NCBI GenBank assembly: GCA_964610765.1
Contig: CAZSWS010000005.1
Coordinates: forward strand, 1-64,000
DNA: 64,000 nucleotides
Source of the DNA: CAZSWS01 sp964610765
Lineage (GTDB): Bacteria > Bacteroidota > Bacteroidia > Bacteroidales > Tannerellaceae
Direction: 5' to 3'
This document shows, piece by piece, positions 1 through 7,975 of this stretch. Made by a program: the position numbers and the translations under genes. The notes beneath the pieces were generated by a model that saw only the letters and a list, made by a program, of their open reading frames with translations, was not told where the DNA came from and did not search any database. Every line of letters begins with the position of its first letter. Position 1 is the first letter of the stretch.

Positions 1-30
1 ATTAAGAAATGAGATTCAAATAAAAACAAC

Positions 31-62
31 TTTATATACTGTTAATTTTCTTCGTATATTCG
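31..62 (+). promoter_or_regulatory. possible promoter of the CNNM/CBS gene
   Basis: TATATTCG at 55-62 resembles the Bacteroidetes -7 box TAnnTTTG with one mismatch, and TTTA at 31-34 lies 20 bases upstream as a weak -33 box. Transcription would begin close to the start codon at 84. The match is imperfect. Confidence 0.3.
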
Positions 63-83
63 TAGGAAATCATCAATGAATAA

Positions 84-1358
84 ATGGAAATACTAATTAT
101 ACTTATCCTTATCTTATTAAACGGGGTTCTGTCTATGTCTGAAATAAGTCTAGTGTCAGCTCGAAAGTCTCGTTTAGAAAGTGCTTCTAAAAAAGGAAAC
201 AAATCTGCCGATACGGCATTATTATTGGCAAACAATCCGGATCGATTCTTATCGACTATACAAATCGGCATTACACTGATTGGTATTCTGACCGGATTAT
301 ACTCCGGAGAGGCTTTTGCTGCCGATTTAGCTATTGTTCTAGCTAAAATAGAATGGCTTTCTCCTTATGCAATGACTTTGTCTAAAGTATTGATTGTTAT
401 TATCGTAACTTATCTAACTCTCGTACTGGGTGAGCTTGTTCCTAAGCGGTTAGGAATGGGGTTCCCGGAGCGAATAGCCACCTTTGTTGCCAAACCCATG
501 AACGTATTAGCTATTCTGGTTACTCCTTTCATTTGGCTTTTATCTAAAAGCACTTCATTTGTTCTGTCTGTCTTAGGGCTAAAAGATAAAAATGACAATA
601 AAATTACTGAAGAAGAAATTAAAGCAATCGTTAAGGAGGGATACGATACCGGTGAGGTTCAAGAGGTCGAACAAGATATTGTTGAACGCGTATTCAACCT
701 GGGTGATAGAAACCTAGGTTCAATTATGACTCACAGAAGTGATTTGGTTTGGTTAGAGCTAAATGACTCAAAAGAGGAGATAATCAATAAAGTAAAAGAG
801 AATCTATACACCATCTATCCCGTTGCTGAAGACAAACTAGATAACATCATTGGAGTAATATACCTGAAAGATCTTTTCTTGAATATGAACAATCCGGATT
901 TTTCTATCAAGGAAATCATCAGACCTGCTCAGTTTCTTCCTGAAAAGCAAAGTGTCTATAATGCACTTGAGCAATTCAAACAAGCACATGTTAAATATGG
1001 TATTGTAACTGATGACTTTGGAGGCGTACAAGGCATTGCTACTCTAAGAGATATCATGGAAGCATTAATTGGTCAAGTCACAGAAATTGGTGATGAGCAA
1101 GACTGGGTACAACGGGCTGACGGATCATGGTTGATTGATGGTCAATATCCGTTCTATGAGTTTCTAGAACGCTTTGACATGGAAGATTTGTATACAGACC
1201 ATGACTTTAATACGCTGAGTGGACTAATTTTGAGTATTCTACAAGAAGTCCCTAAGACCGGCGAAAAGCTGACTTGGATGAACTTTAGCTTTGAAGTTGT
1301 AGATATGGATGGGGTTCGAATAGATAAGGTATTGGTATATAAAACTAAACCGGCATAA
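84..1358 (+). CDS. CNNM/CBS-domain membrane protein (CorC/HlyC family)
   Basis: Integral membrane protein of the hemolysin/CorC family, which is linked to Mg2+ or other divalent cation export and homeostasis. The 424 residues begin with a DUF21/CNNM transmembrane domain (about 1-180, hydrophobic helices with the family segment VLGELVPKRLG). Paired CBS domains follow at about 200-330, then a CorC_HlyC transporter-associated domain at about 340-420. Length and order are normal for the family. The ATG at 84 puts the first hydrophobic helix right at the N terminus, as expected. The gene stands alone and faces the minus-strand gene ending at 1374. The family is clear; the ion transported cannot be read from sequence. 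Confidence 0.9.
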   Translation: MEILIILILILLNGVLSMSEISLVSARKSRLESASKKGNKSADTALLLANNPDRFLSTIQIGITLIGILTGLYSGEAFAADLAIVLAKIEWLSPYAMTLSKVLIVIIVTYLTLVLGELVPKRLGMGFPERIATFVAKPMNVLAILVTPFIWLLSKSTSFVLSVLGLKDKNDNKITEEEIKAIVKEGYDTGEVQEVEQDIVERVFNLGDRNLGSIMTHRSDLVWLELNDSKEEIINKVKENLYTIYPVAEDKLDNIIGVIYLKDLFLNMNNPDFSIKEIIRPAQFLPEKQSVYNALEQFKQAHVKYGIVTDDFGGVQGIATLRDIMEALIGQVTEIGDEQDWVQRADGSWLIDGQYPFYEFLERFDMEDLYTDHDFNTLSGLILSILQEVPKTGEKLTWMNFSFEVVDMDGVRIDKVLVYKTKPA

Positions 1359-1373
1359 TTACTGTGCTCAGAA

Positions 1374-1688
1374 CTAGCGAATCATAATCTTTTTAACTCT
1401 GTTTTTAATTCGAACAATGTAATAACCTTTCGATATATTCGGTCTGTATTCAGCAATAGGCATACGAATAACTACTTCATACACCTTAACACCAAGAATA
1501 CTGAAAATTTCCATTTTACTTCCAACAGGAGCATTTGATAAATGAATTACATTATCAACCACAGAGATACGTACCGTGTCAGCCTCTGCTTTGGATGTAG
1601 TGTCTGGCGGAATTACCACCGGACTTTGCGCAAAGAGTGGAAGGGTAGAAATAAATATAAAAGATATGATTGCAACGATTTTATGCAT
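1374..1688 (-). CDS. small secreted protein resembling a type IX secretion C-terminal domain
   Basis: A 104-residue protein made of a signal peptide (residues 1-21, ending LPLFAQ), a short Pro/Thr-rich linker, and a beta-rich tail from about 40 to 104. The tail reads like a T9SS type A sorting domain: EIFSILGVKVYEVVI, then GYYIVRIKN and a basic KKIMIR end. I chose the ATG at 1688 because it opens directly into the signal peptide; an in-frame ATG at 1718 would overlap the end of ribonuclease Z. With the chosen start the gene lies 13 bases downstream of rnz on the same strand. No cargo domain precedes the tail, so the role is unknown. I am confident of the gene but not of any sorting function. 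Confidence 0.7.
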   Translation of the reverse strand: MHKIVAIISFIFISTLPLFAQSPVVIPPDTTSKAEADTVRISVVDNVIHLSNAPVGSKMEIFSILGVKVYEVVIRMPIAEYRPNISKGYYIVRIKNRVKKIMIR

Positions 1689-1701
1689 AGATAGTATCTC
1701 T

Positions 1702-2577
1702 TCAACAGACACAAACATATAAATTATTACTGAGAAACACNNNNNNNNNNNNNNNNNNNNNNNNNNNNNNNNNNNNNNNNNNNNNNNNNNNNNNNNNNNN
1801 NNNNNNNNNNNNNNNNNNNNNNNNNNNNNNNNNNNNNNNNGCTTTAGCTCTCTTCAAATCTGACTCTAAGAAGGTAGATTCATGATAAAGCAAATCAACA
1901 TGCTCAATAAATGGAATAATTGAAGGATTAAATAAAGTATCTGAACAATAAGCATAGCGAATGGGCTCTCTCGCAGGCTTTGTCAATCGACTGTTTGGTA
2001 TAGTCTCACCATCAGGTGTCACATAATCATCTCCATTTTTAATACCTGCTAAAAACCGAATGGGTATTTCATGAAAATCAATCATGTCTTTTCTTAAATG
2101 AGACTTCATAGGTTTCTCTTTAAATAAGAAGCCACAAGTAGGGACTCGGTGTATTAAAGGAATAGCATAGACTTCTAATGAACGGTCTTCCATTACTAAC
2201 TCAAAACGAGTAGTATCAATCGTGTGAAATATAACATTATACGGAAGATTTTGACAAACAGTTTGCATAACGGGTTGCAAAAAATGCTCAACCTCATCAG
2301 GACCATAAACATGCAAATCGGCTAATCGTCCAAGCATACCAAAGGTTGAAAGCATACCGGGCAAACCTAAACAATGATCACCATGAGCATGCGAGATAAA
2401 CACATGATTAATCATTCCAAAACGTACTTTCATACGTCTCATTTGCAACTGTGTACCTTCACCGCAATCAATCATATACGCTTTATCTCTCAGCTTAATC
2501 ACCTGAGATGAAGGAAGATGTCTGATAGTTGGCAAGGCCGATCCACAACCGAGTATAGTCAATTCAAATGCGCTCAT
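1702..2577 (-). CDS. rnz: ribonuclease Z (tRNA 3' processing), interrupted by an assembly gap
   Basis: Metallo-beta-lactamase-fold endonuclease that trims the 3' trailer of pre-tRNAs. The N-terminal part shows LGCGSALPT, the CGEGTQLQMRR region and the zinc motif SHAHGDHCLGLPG, followed by the conserved YAYCSDT segment near residue 215. The run of N at 1741-1840 removes the part carrying the last zinc-binding histidine. The 12 residues after the gap (VFLSNNLYVCVC, then stop) align with the usual RNase Z tail, so the stop at 1702 is probably real. Full-length relatives have about 304 residues, implying roughly 140 missing bases instead of 100. The gene lies downstream of ompH beyond a hairpin. 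Confidence 0.88.
   Translation of the reverse strand: MSAFELTILGCGSALPTIRHLPSSQVIKLRDKAYMIDCGEGTQLQMRRMKVRFGMINHVFISHAHGDHCLGLPGMLSTFGMLGRLADLHVYGPDEVEHFLQPVMQTVCQNLPYNVIFHTIDTTRFELVMEDRSLEVYAIPLIHRVPTCGFLFKEKPMKSHLRKDMIDFHEIPIRFLAGIKNGDDYVTPDGETIPNSRLTKPAREPIRYAYCSDTLFNPSIIPFIEHVDLLYHESTFLESDLKRAKXXXXXXXXXXXXXXXXXXXXXXXXXXXXXXXXXXVFLSNNLYVCVC
1741..1840. other. assembly gap (100 N) inside rnz
   Basis: Exactly 100 N, a common placeholder for unknown length. The reading frames on both sides need a true length of 3n+1, which 100 happens to satisfy. Homology suggests about 140 bases. Confidence 0.95.
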
Positions 2578-2592
2578 TGTTAGTTATATAAA

Positions 2593-2637
2593 ACATAAAG
2601 ACCGTACAATTATGGTATCATTGTACGGTCTTTATGT
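2593..2637 (-). terminator. hairpin downstream of ompH
   Basis: Perfect inverted repeat: an 18-base arm at 2593-2610 pairs with 2620-2637 around a 9-base loop. It lies between the ompH stop and the rnz start. The arm ends carry AAAG/CTTT, but no long U tract follows on the minus strand, so it could terminate or only attenuate. Confidence 0.7.
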
Positions 2638-2670
2638 GTAAACGTCTAAAATATTTTCAATTCATCTATG

Positions 2671-3279
2671 TTATTTCGCAGATGAAGAGTAGTTTTTATT
2701 CAAGTACTCAACCACTTCAACAGTGATATCGTAAGCATCGTTAGCTAACAGAATATTATCTCTTGAGCTATTGGCAAAAATAACTTCGTATTTTCTATCT
2801 GCATTAAATTTAGTCAACAATTCAAGAATTGTTTCTGTAAGTTGTGCACTAACTTTCATCTGTTCTTCCATCAACTCCTGACTGAGTCTGTTTTCCAGCA
2901 TCTGGTAGTTTTCTTGCTCTTTAAGCAAACGTTGGTGCTCTTGCTCAGCACGTTCTTGTGTTAAAAAGCCATTATTATTCAACTTGTGCTGAAAGTCTTT
3001 TAACTGCGATTCTAATGCACGACCTTTTTGAGTTAAGTTAGCACGAGCCGTTTCAGATTTTCTTGCAATCTGCTCATTCAGGTCTTTTGAAAAATTATAA
3101 TTCAACAAAAGGGAATCTAAATTTACATAAGCTATTGGTAGAGTAGCTATAGTAGTATCTCCTGAAGCTGCTCTAACCGATGTTGGGCTAGTCTCTTGTT
3201 TTCCGGAAAATTGCATGATATACAAAATGATCACAGCAACAGCTAGTACTCCACTAATAACATAGTTTACACTTTTCAT
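2671..3279 (-). CDS. OmpH/Skp-like periplasmic chaperone
   Basis: A 202-residue OmpH-family protein, related to Skp, which shields unfolded outer-membrane proteins in the periplasm. Residues 7-25 form a single N-terminal hydrophobic segment (signal anchor or uncleaved signal). A short Ser/Thr-rich stretch follows, then IAYVNLDSLL (about 49-58), the typical start of the OmpH domain. Residues about 70-160 are a charged Gln/Glu-rich coiled coil, and the C-terminal part (KYEVIFANS...) matches the family's closing strand. It has its own likely promoter upstream and a hairpin downstream, so it is probably transcribed mainly alone. Confidence 0.85.
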   Translation of the reverse strand: MKSVNYVISGVLAVAVIILYIMQFSGKQETSPTSVRAASGDTTIATLPIAYVNLDSLLLNYNFSKDLNEQIARKSETARANLTQKGRALESQLKDFQHKLNNNGFLTQERAEQEHQRLLKEQENYQMLENRLSQELMEEQMKVSAQLTETILELLTKFNADRKYEVIFANSSRDNILLANDAYDITVEVVEYLNKNYSSSAK

Positions 3280-3328
3280 ACAATGATTTTTAATACGGTA
3301 CTTATAAATTATTTACTTTTTTATCATA

Positions 3329-3358
3329 CAAATATACAAAGAGTCTTCATGTTCAACA
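3329..3358 (-). promoter_or_regulatory. promoter of ompH
   Basis: On the minus strand TATATTTG (3336 to 3329) matches the Bacteroidetes -7 box TAnnTTTG exactly, and a TTGA-type -33 box lies about 18-19 bases upstream near 3355. Transcription would start about 40 bases before the ompH ATG. Confidence 0.55.
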
Positions 3359-3375
3359 GTAAGAACCTCAAAGTT

Positions 3376-3408
3376 TTTACTACAAATAAGCCGTTTTTAC
3401 TATATTTG
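3376..3408 (+). promoter_or_regulatory. possible promoter of pepD
   Basis: TATATTTG at 3401-3408 is a perfect -7 box, with TTTA near 3376 at about 21 bases as a -33 box. If used, it gives pepD a leader of about 180 bases. The rest of the 3280-3593 interval shows no gene. Confidence 0.5.
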
Positions 3409-3593
3409 TGAACGCAAAGATAAGAGTTTAAGCGATTAGCTGAAGCATTTGGAGTAAAGAATTCATTTTTCACTTTGCTTATCCACATTCAAATCAGCAA
3501 CAAGATTCTTATTTTCAGCTACATAAAACAACAAGAACGTCTATATAATAAAACAATAGTATATTCTATAAAAACACATTAAAACAAATCATC

Positions 3594-5051
3594 ATGAGAA
3601 TTGCAGATTTAAATCCAGCAATCGTCTGGAAATACTTTGATGAAATAACCAAAGTACCCAGACCATCTAAAAAAGAAGAAAAAATAATCAAATACTTAGA
3701 AGATTTTGCCCATGAGCACAAGCTTCCAATCAAAAAAGATAAAGTTGGTAACATTATAATTTCAAAACAAGCAACCCCCGGATACGAGCATCTTGAAACG
3801 GTCATTTTGCAATCGCACATGGATATGGTCTGTGAAAAAAACAGTGATGTTACTATCGATTTTGAAAACGACCCTATACAAACTGTTATTGATGGAGAGT
3901 GGGTAAAAGCACAAGGCACGACGTTAGGGGCTGACAATGGAATTGGCGTAGCTGCTGAGCTTGCCGTTCTGGCTTCAAACGATATCGAGCATGGTCCGAT
4001 AGAGTGTTTATTTACGGTAGATGAAGAAACCGGGCTAACAGGAGCGCAAGCCTTAGAAAGTGGCTTTATGACCGGCAAAATATTACTGAACCTTGACAGC
4101 GAAGATGAGGGAGAAATTTTCATTGGATGTGCAGGAGGTAAAGGCACTACAGCTACCTTCACCTATACTCCACAGCCTGTTAATGATGCACTAACTTATG
4201 TACAAATAGACGTTAAGGGTTTAAGAGGAGGCCACTCAGGAGGTGACATCCACCAAGGCTTAGGTAATGCCAATAAGATACTTGCCCGCTTTTTGTACTT
4301 ATTAAACTGTGACTGTGATTTCACTTTATGCAGTATTTCAGGTGGCAATCTACACAATGCAATCCCTAGAGAAGCTCATGCTGTAATTGGCTTAAAGTCT
4401 GATGACAAAGAAAAAGCACGCATTATCGCAAACCAATTTGCAGCAGATCTAGAAAGTGAATTTAAATATGCCGATCCGAACGCTAAGCTGGAATTGGGGA
4501 CAACAGACAAACCAGCCTTTTCTTTAGACAACGAACTAAAACTAAATTTAATTCATTCATTAAATGCCTGTCCACATGGCGTATACGGCATGAGTCATGA
4601 AATTGAAGGGTTGGTTGAAACATCTACCAACCTAGCCTCTGTCAAAATGAAAGAAAACAACCAAATTGTAGTTGTTACTAGCCAGCGCAGCTCTACAAAC
4701 TCTGCAAAAGAGGCATTAGCTAATGAAGTTGCCTCAACCTTTCTCCTTGCTAAAGCAGAAGTAGTGCAAGGAGATGGATATCCGGGATGGGCTCCCAATG
4801 CGGATTCAAAAATATTAAAAGTCGCTAAAGAAACTTACATAAAACTATTTAATAAAGAGCCTAAAATTATGGCTATCCACGCCGGGTTGGAATGCGGACT
4901 ATTCCTAGAAAAATATCCTTATCTGGATATGATTTCTTTTGGTCCTACCATGCGGGACGTACACTCTCCGAATGAGAGAATGGAAATTAAAACAGTTGAT
5001 ATGTGGTGGCGACATTTGCTGGAAGTACTTAAAAACATACCTGCAAAATAA
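3594..5051 (+). CDS. pepD: aminoacyl-histidine dipeptidase (peptidase D, M20 family)
   Basis: Cytosolic zinc dipeptidase that hydrolyses Xaa-His and related dipeptides. At 485 residues it has the normal PepD length. Metal ligands of the M20 family are visible: H75 and D77 in QSHMDMVCEKN, D114 in GADNGIG, the E144/E145 pair in VDEETGLTGA, D168 in NLDSEDEG, and a late His in the FGPTMRDVHSPNE segment. The lid/dimerisation domain with GGHSGGDIH lies between. The ATG at 3594 fits the usual PepD N terminus. It is a single gene followed by a hairpin. Confidence 0.95.
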   Translation: MRIADLNPAIVWKYFDEITKVPRPSKKEEKIIKYLEDFAHEHKLPIKKDKVGNIIISKQATPGYEHLETVILQSHMDMVCEKNSDVTIDFENDPIQTVIDGEWVKAQGTTLGADNGIGVAAELAVLASNDIEHGPIECLFTVDEETGLTGAQALESGFMTGKILLNLDSEDEGEIFIGCAGGKGTTATFTYTPQPVNDALTYVQIDVKGLRGGHSGGDIHQGLGNANKILARFLYLLNCDCDFTLCSISGGNLHNAIPREAHAVIGLKSDDKEKARIIANQFAADLESEFKYADPNAKLELGTTDKPAFSLDNELKLNLIHSLNACPHGVYGMSHEIEGLVETSTNLASVKMKENNQIVVVTSQRSSTNSAKEALANEVASTFLLAKAEVVQGDGYPGWAPNADSKILKVAKETYIKLFNKEPKIMAIHAGLECGLFLEKYPYLDMISFGPTMRDVHSPNERMEIKTVDMWWRHLLEVLKNIPAK

Positions 5052-5079
5052 ATCACGAACTGTTTTCTAAGCAAATTCA

Positions 5080-5112
5080 GAGGGAAGAAACTCTTTTTAG
5101 TATTCTTCCCTC
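5080..5112 (+). terminator. hairpin downstream of pepD
   Basis: GAGGGAAGAA (5080-5089) pairs with TTCTTCCCTC (5103-5112). Only a weak T-rich stretch follows, so termination efficiency is uncertain. Confidence 0.6.
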
Positions 5113-5194
5113 AATTAATTTGGATGAGTCTATTACCAATTAATGGATTAATCTATCATCAAAGACTTTACACAAGATTATAACTGATATATTT

Positions 5195-6244
5195 ATGAAG
5201 CTCCATAAAGTTTATTATATTTCTCTTATACTGCTTATATGCTACTCGTGCAACCAACAAGCACAAACACCTTTTAGAGTTGTGAGTTATAATGTTGAAA
5301 ACTTATTTGACACCGTGGACAATCCGGAAAAAGATGACGATGAGTTCTTGCCGGACAGTGAGCGTAAATGGACTAATCGTCGCTATTATAACAAGCTTCA
5401 ACAGCTATCCAAGGCTATTATTGCTGCCGGCGAATGGGATATGCCTGCTTTAATAGGCTTGTGTGAAGTAGAAAACGACTCTACCCTGCATCACCTTCTG
5501 AAACGAACACCTCTCAATGAATTTCAATATCGATTTTGTATAGGCGACGGAACAGACGCGCGAGGCATCCATGTAGCCCTACTCTATCAACGTGAAAAAT
5601 TCAAATATACTGGTCATACCTCTATTCGAATCCCTTTCAGAAAAACAGATAAAAAATCAAGAGATATTTTACATGTTTGGGGCGAAATTGTTGATGGAAA
5701 TATACTAGATGTATTCGTATGCCATTTTCCATCTCGTTCCGGTGGTGAAAAGGAGTCTGAAGGTGAACGACTGGATGCAGCCAGAACCTTACGTGCTGCA
5801 TGTGATTCGGTTTATAAACTACGAAAAAAACCTCGTATAATTATTATGGGTGACTTCAATGACACCCCCCAAAATAAAAGTATTCAAAAAGTTCTTGGAG
5901 CTCCCTCTCTTACTCAAATGGATAATCGAACAACCCATGAGTTACAGCTAATAAATCTTTTTGCTGAACCAGAAAAACTAAGTATGCCGGGAACCTATAA
6001 ATATCGGAACGAATGGTCACAGCTTGATCAAATGATTATAAATCAAGAAATGATAACTAAAAAGTCATCTATATGCTATAAAGAAGGAACAGCTGATATC
6101 ATTACTTTCCCTTTTTTGCTAACCGAAGATAAGGTGGATGATACTTTCAAACCCAAACGTACATACAGAGGTCCTAAATATGAAGGAGGAACCAGTGACC
6201 ACCTCCCAATTATGGCTGATTTCATCATTTACTCGAACAAATAA
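5195..6244 (+). CDS. endonuclease/exonuclease/phosphatase-family lipoprotein
   Basis: A 349-residue exported protein of the EEP (DNase I-like) superfamily. The signal peptide ends in the lipobox-like ICYSC (Cys19), so it should be lipid-anchored. Catalytic signatures of the superfamily are present: SYNVENLFDT near residue 30, LCEVEN near 90, MGDFNDTP near 215 and the terminal TSDHLPI near 335. Substrates may be nucleic acid or a phosphate ester; sequence alone does not decide. The M23 peptidase gene starts 19 bases downstream, so the two are probably co-transcribed. Confidence 0.85.
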   Translation: MKLHKVYYISLILLICYSCNQQAQTPFRVVSYNVENLFDTVDNPEKDDDEFLPDSERKWTNRRYYNKLQQLSKAIIAAGEWDMPALIGLCEVENDSTLHHLLKRTPLNEFQYRFCIGDGTDARGIHVALLYQREKFKYTGHTSIRIPFRKTDKKSRDILHVWGEIVDGNILDVFVCHFPSRSGGEKESEGERLDAARTLRAACDSVYKLRKKPRIIIMGDFNDTPQNKSIQKVLGAPSLTQMDNRTTHELQLINLFAEPEKLSMPGTYKYRNEWSQLDQMIINQEMITKKSSICYKEGTADIITFPFLLTEDKVDDTFKPKRTYRGPKYEGGTSDHLPIMADFIIYSNK

Positions 6245-6263
6245 GTAATAATTCACATAGTTT

Positions 6264-7952
6264 ATGCTTCATATTATACGAGCTATCGGAGTAACAGGAT
6301 TTATATATTTTTCCATACTTACTGCAACAGCACAGGAATTACGAAACCCATTTGACTTCCCTATTCTGCTTAGTGCCAATTTTGGAGAACTCAGAGCCAA
6401 TCATTTTCATTCTGGTTTAGACTTTAAAACACAAGGGGTTGAAGGGAAAGCTCTACATGCTGTTAAAGATGGTTTTATATCACGTATCAGCGTCAGTCCT
6501 TGGGGATATGGAAATGCCCTTTATATAGATCATCCGGATAGCACAACAACCGTATATGGACATATGCAAAGGTTCACTAAGAGCATTGCTCAGTATGTAA
6601 AAGAAAAACAATACGAGCTAGAGAGTTTCAATATTGATATAAGACTTGATACGGCACTCTTTGCGTTTAAAGAGGGGGAGATTATTGGATATGCGGGCAA
6701 CAGTGGAAGTTCCGGAGGTCCTCATCTTCATTTTGAGATACGTGATACTCAGACAGAAGAGGTAATAGACCCACTCCCCTATTACAAAGACCGAATAAAA
6801 GACACAAAAGTTCCTGCCATTCATGGCATCAAAATTCACCCCATTGAAGGGCTAGGAATTGTTAATGGCTCCGAACAGTCTATCCGGCTTAAAACCACAA
6901 CCACTCAAGGAGGTGAATTAACCTCAAACGATAAAATAGAGGCATGGGGTAAAATAGGTTTCTCCATTCAAACACTTGACAGAATGGACAACACTTCTAA
7001 TATTTATGGAACCAAAACAATCTCTATGAGTGTGAATGGCATTGAACTGTTTCATAGTGATATGAATCGTTTCTCATTTGATGAAACACGCTATATAAAC
7101 AGTCTAATAGACTATGATGAGTGGAGAAATACAAGGAAGCATTATGTGAAAACCTTTGTTGAGCCCGGAAATCGCTTGTCGTTTATAGACCACATCAATA
7201 GAGGCTACCTTACGATTGAAGAAGAGGGCGACTACGAAGTTCTTTTCTTGGTTTCAGATCTCTATGGTAATACCAATTCTTTTTCATTTTGGATTGAAGG
7301 GATTGAACAGTCCCTACTGACTCCGGACACAACTTTGTTCACACAGACTTTTCACCGATTAGCAGATAACACCTTTGGTGCAAAAGGAATAAGATTACAT
7401 ATCCCACGTCAAGCATTATATGCCGATGTAAATTTCAGGTATGGTTCAAATGAAGATGTTTCATCCAATCAAACACACCACAAGCTTCATCATCAATTTA
7501 TTCCTTTACATACTCCTGCTTCCATGGCTCTTCGCATTGTTAATGACAGTCTGCCTAACAAAAAGCAGTATGGTGTTATTTCTTTAAATAAAGGTCATAG
7601 AAACTGGGTTGGTGGTCAGTATAAAGAGGGGTGGATGCATACAACTATTAGAGAACTAGGATATACCTATACCATAGGTTGTGACAGCACACCACCCAAG
7701 ATTACCCCCATCAACACCAAACAATGGGGACATACTATTAGTTTTCATATTTCGGACAATTTAAGTGGCATTTCTTCTTACAGAGGAGAAATTAATGGTG
7801 CGTATGCACTGTTTGAAATGGATGGTAAAAATGGCAAAATAAGCTACCAAATAGATAAATCAAGATTAGATGTCGGACAACAAGAGTTAGTACTGCGTGT
7901 AATAGATGCTTGTGGAAATACAGCTGAATACCTCTACCAGTTCACACGCTAA
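6264..7952 (+). CDS. M23-family (LytM) cell-wall metallopeptidase
   Basis: A 562-residue exported peptidase likely to cut peptidoglycan cross-bridges or act as an amidase activator. The signal peptide spans about residues 1-23. The LytM domain is N-terminal (about 45-180), with zinc ligands in HSGLDF (first His and Asp) and in GPHLHFE. The remaining 380 residues are beta-rich with no motif I can name, possibly Ig-like segments for wall binding. Long C-terminal extensions are usual for this Bacteroidales subfamily. It is downstream of the EEP lipoprotein and convergent with the DUF5686 gene. Confidence 0.88.
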   Translation: MLHIIRAIGVTGFIYFSILTATAQELRNPFDFPILLSANFGELRANHFHSGLDFKTQGVEGKALHAVKDGFISRISVSPWGYGNALYIDHPDSTTTVYGHMQRFTKSIAQYVKEKQYELESFNIDIRLDTALFAFKEGEIIGYAGNSGSSGGPHLHFEIRDTQTEEVIDPLPYYKDRIKDTKVPAIHGIKIHPIEGLGIVNGSEQSIRLKTTTTQGGELTSNDKIEAWGKIGFSIQTLDRMDNTSNIYGTKTISMSVNGIELFHSDMNRFSFDETRYINSLIDYDEWRNTRKHYVKTFVEPGNRLSFIDHINRGYLTIEEEGDYEVLFLVSDLYGNTNSFSFWIEGIEQSLLTPDTTLFTQTFHRLADNTFGAKGIRLHIPRQALYADVNFRYGSNEDVSSNQTHHKLHHQFIPLHTPASMALRIVNDSLPNKKQYGVISLNKGHRNWVGGQYKEGWMHTTIRELGYTYTIGCDSTPPKITPINTKQWGHTISFHISDNLSGISSYRGEINGAYALFEMDGKNGKISYQIDKSRLDVGQQELVLRVIDACGNTAEYLYQFTR

Positions 7953-7975
7953 ACTCCTTATTACTTTAGAGAAGG

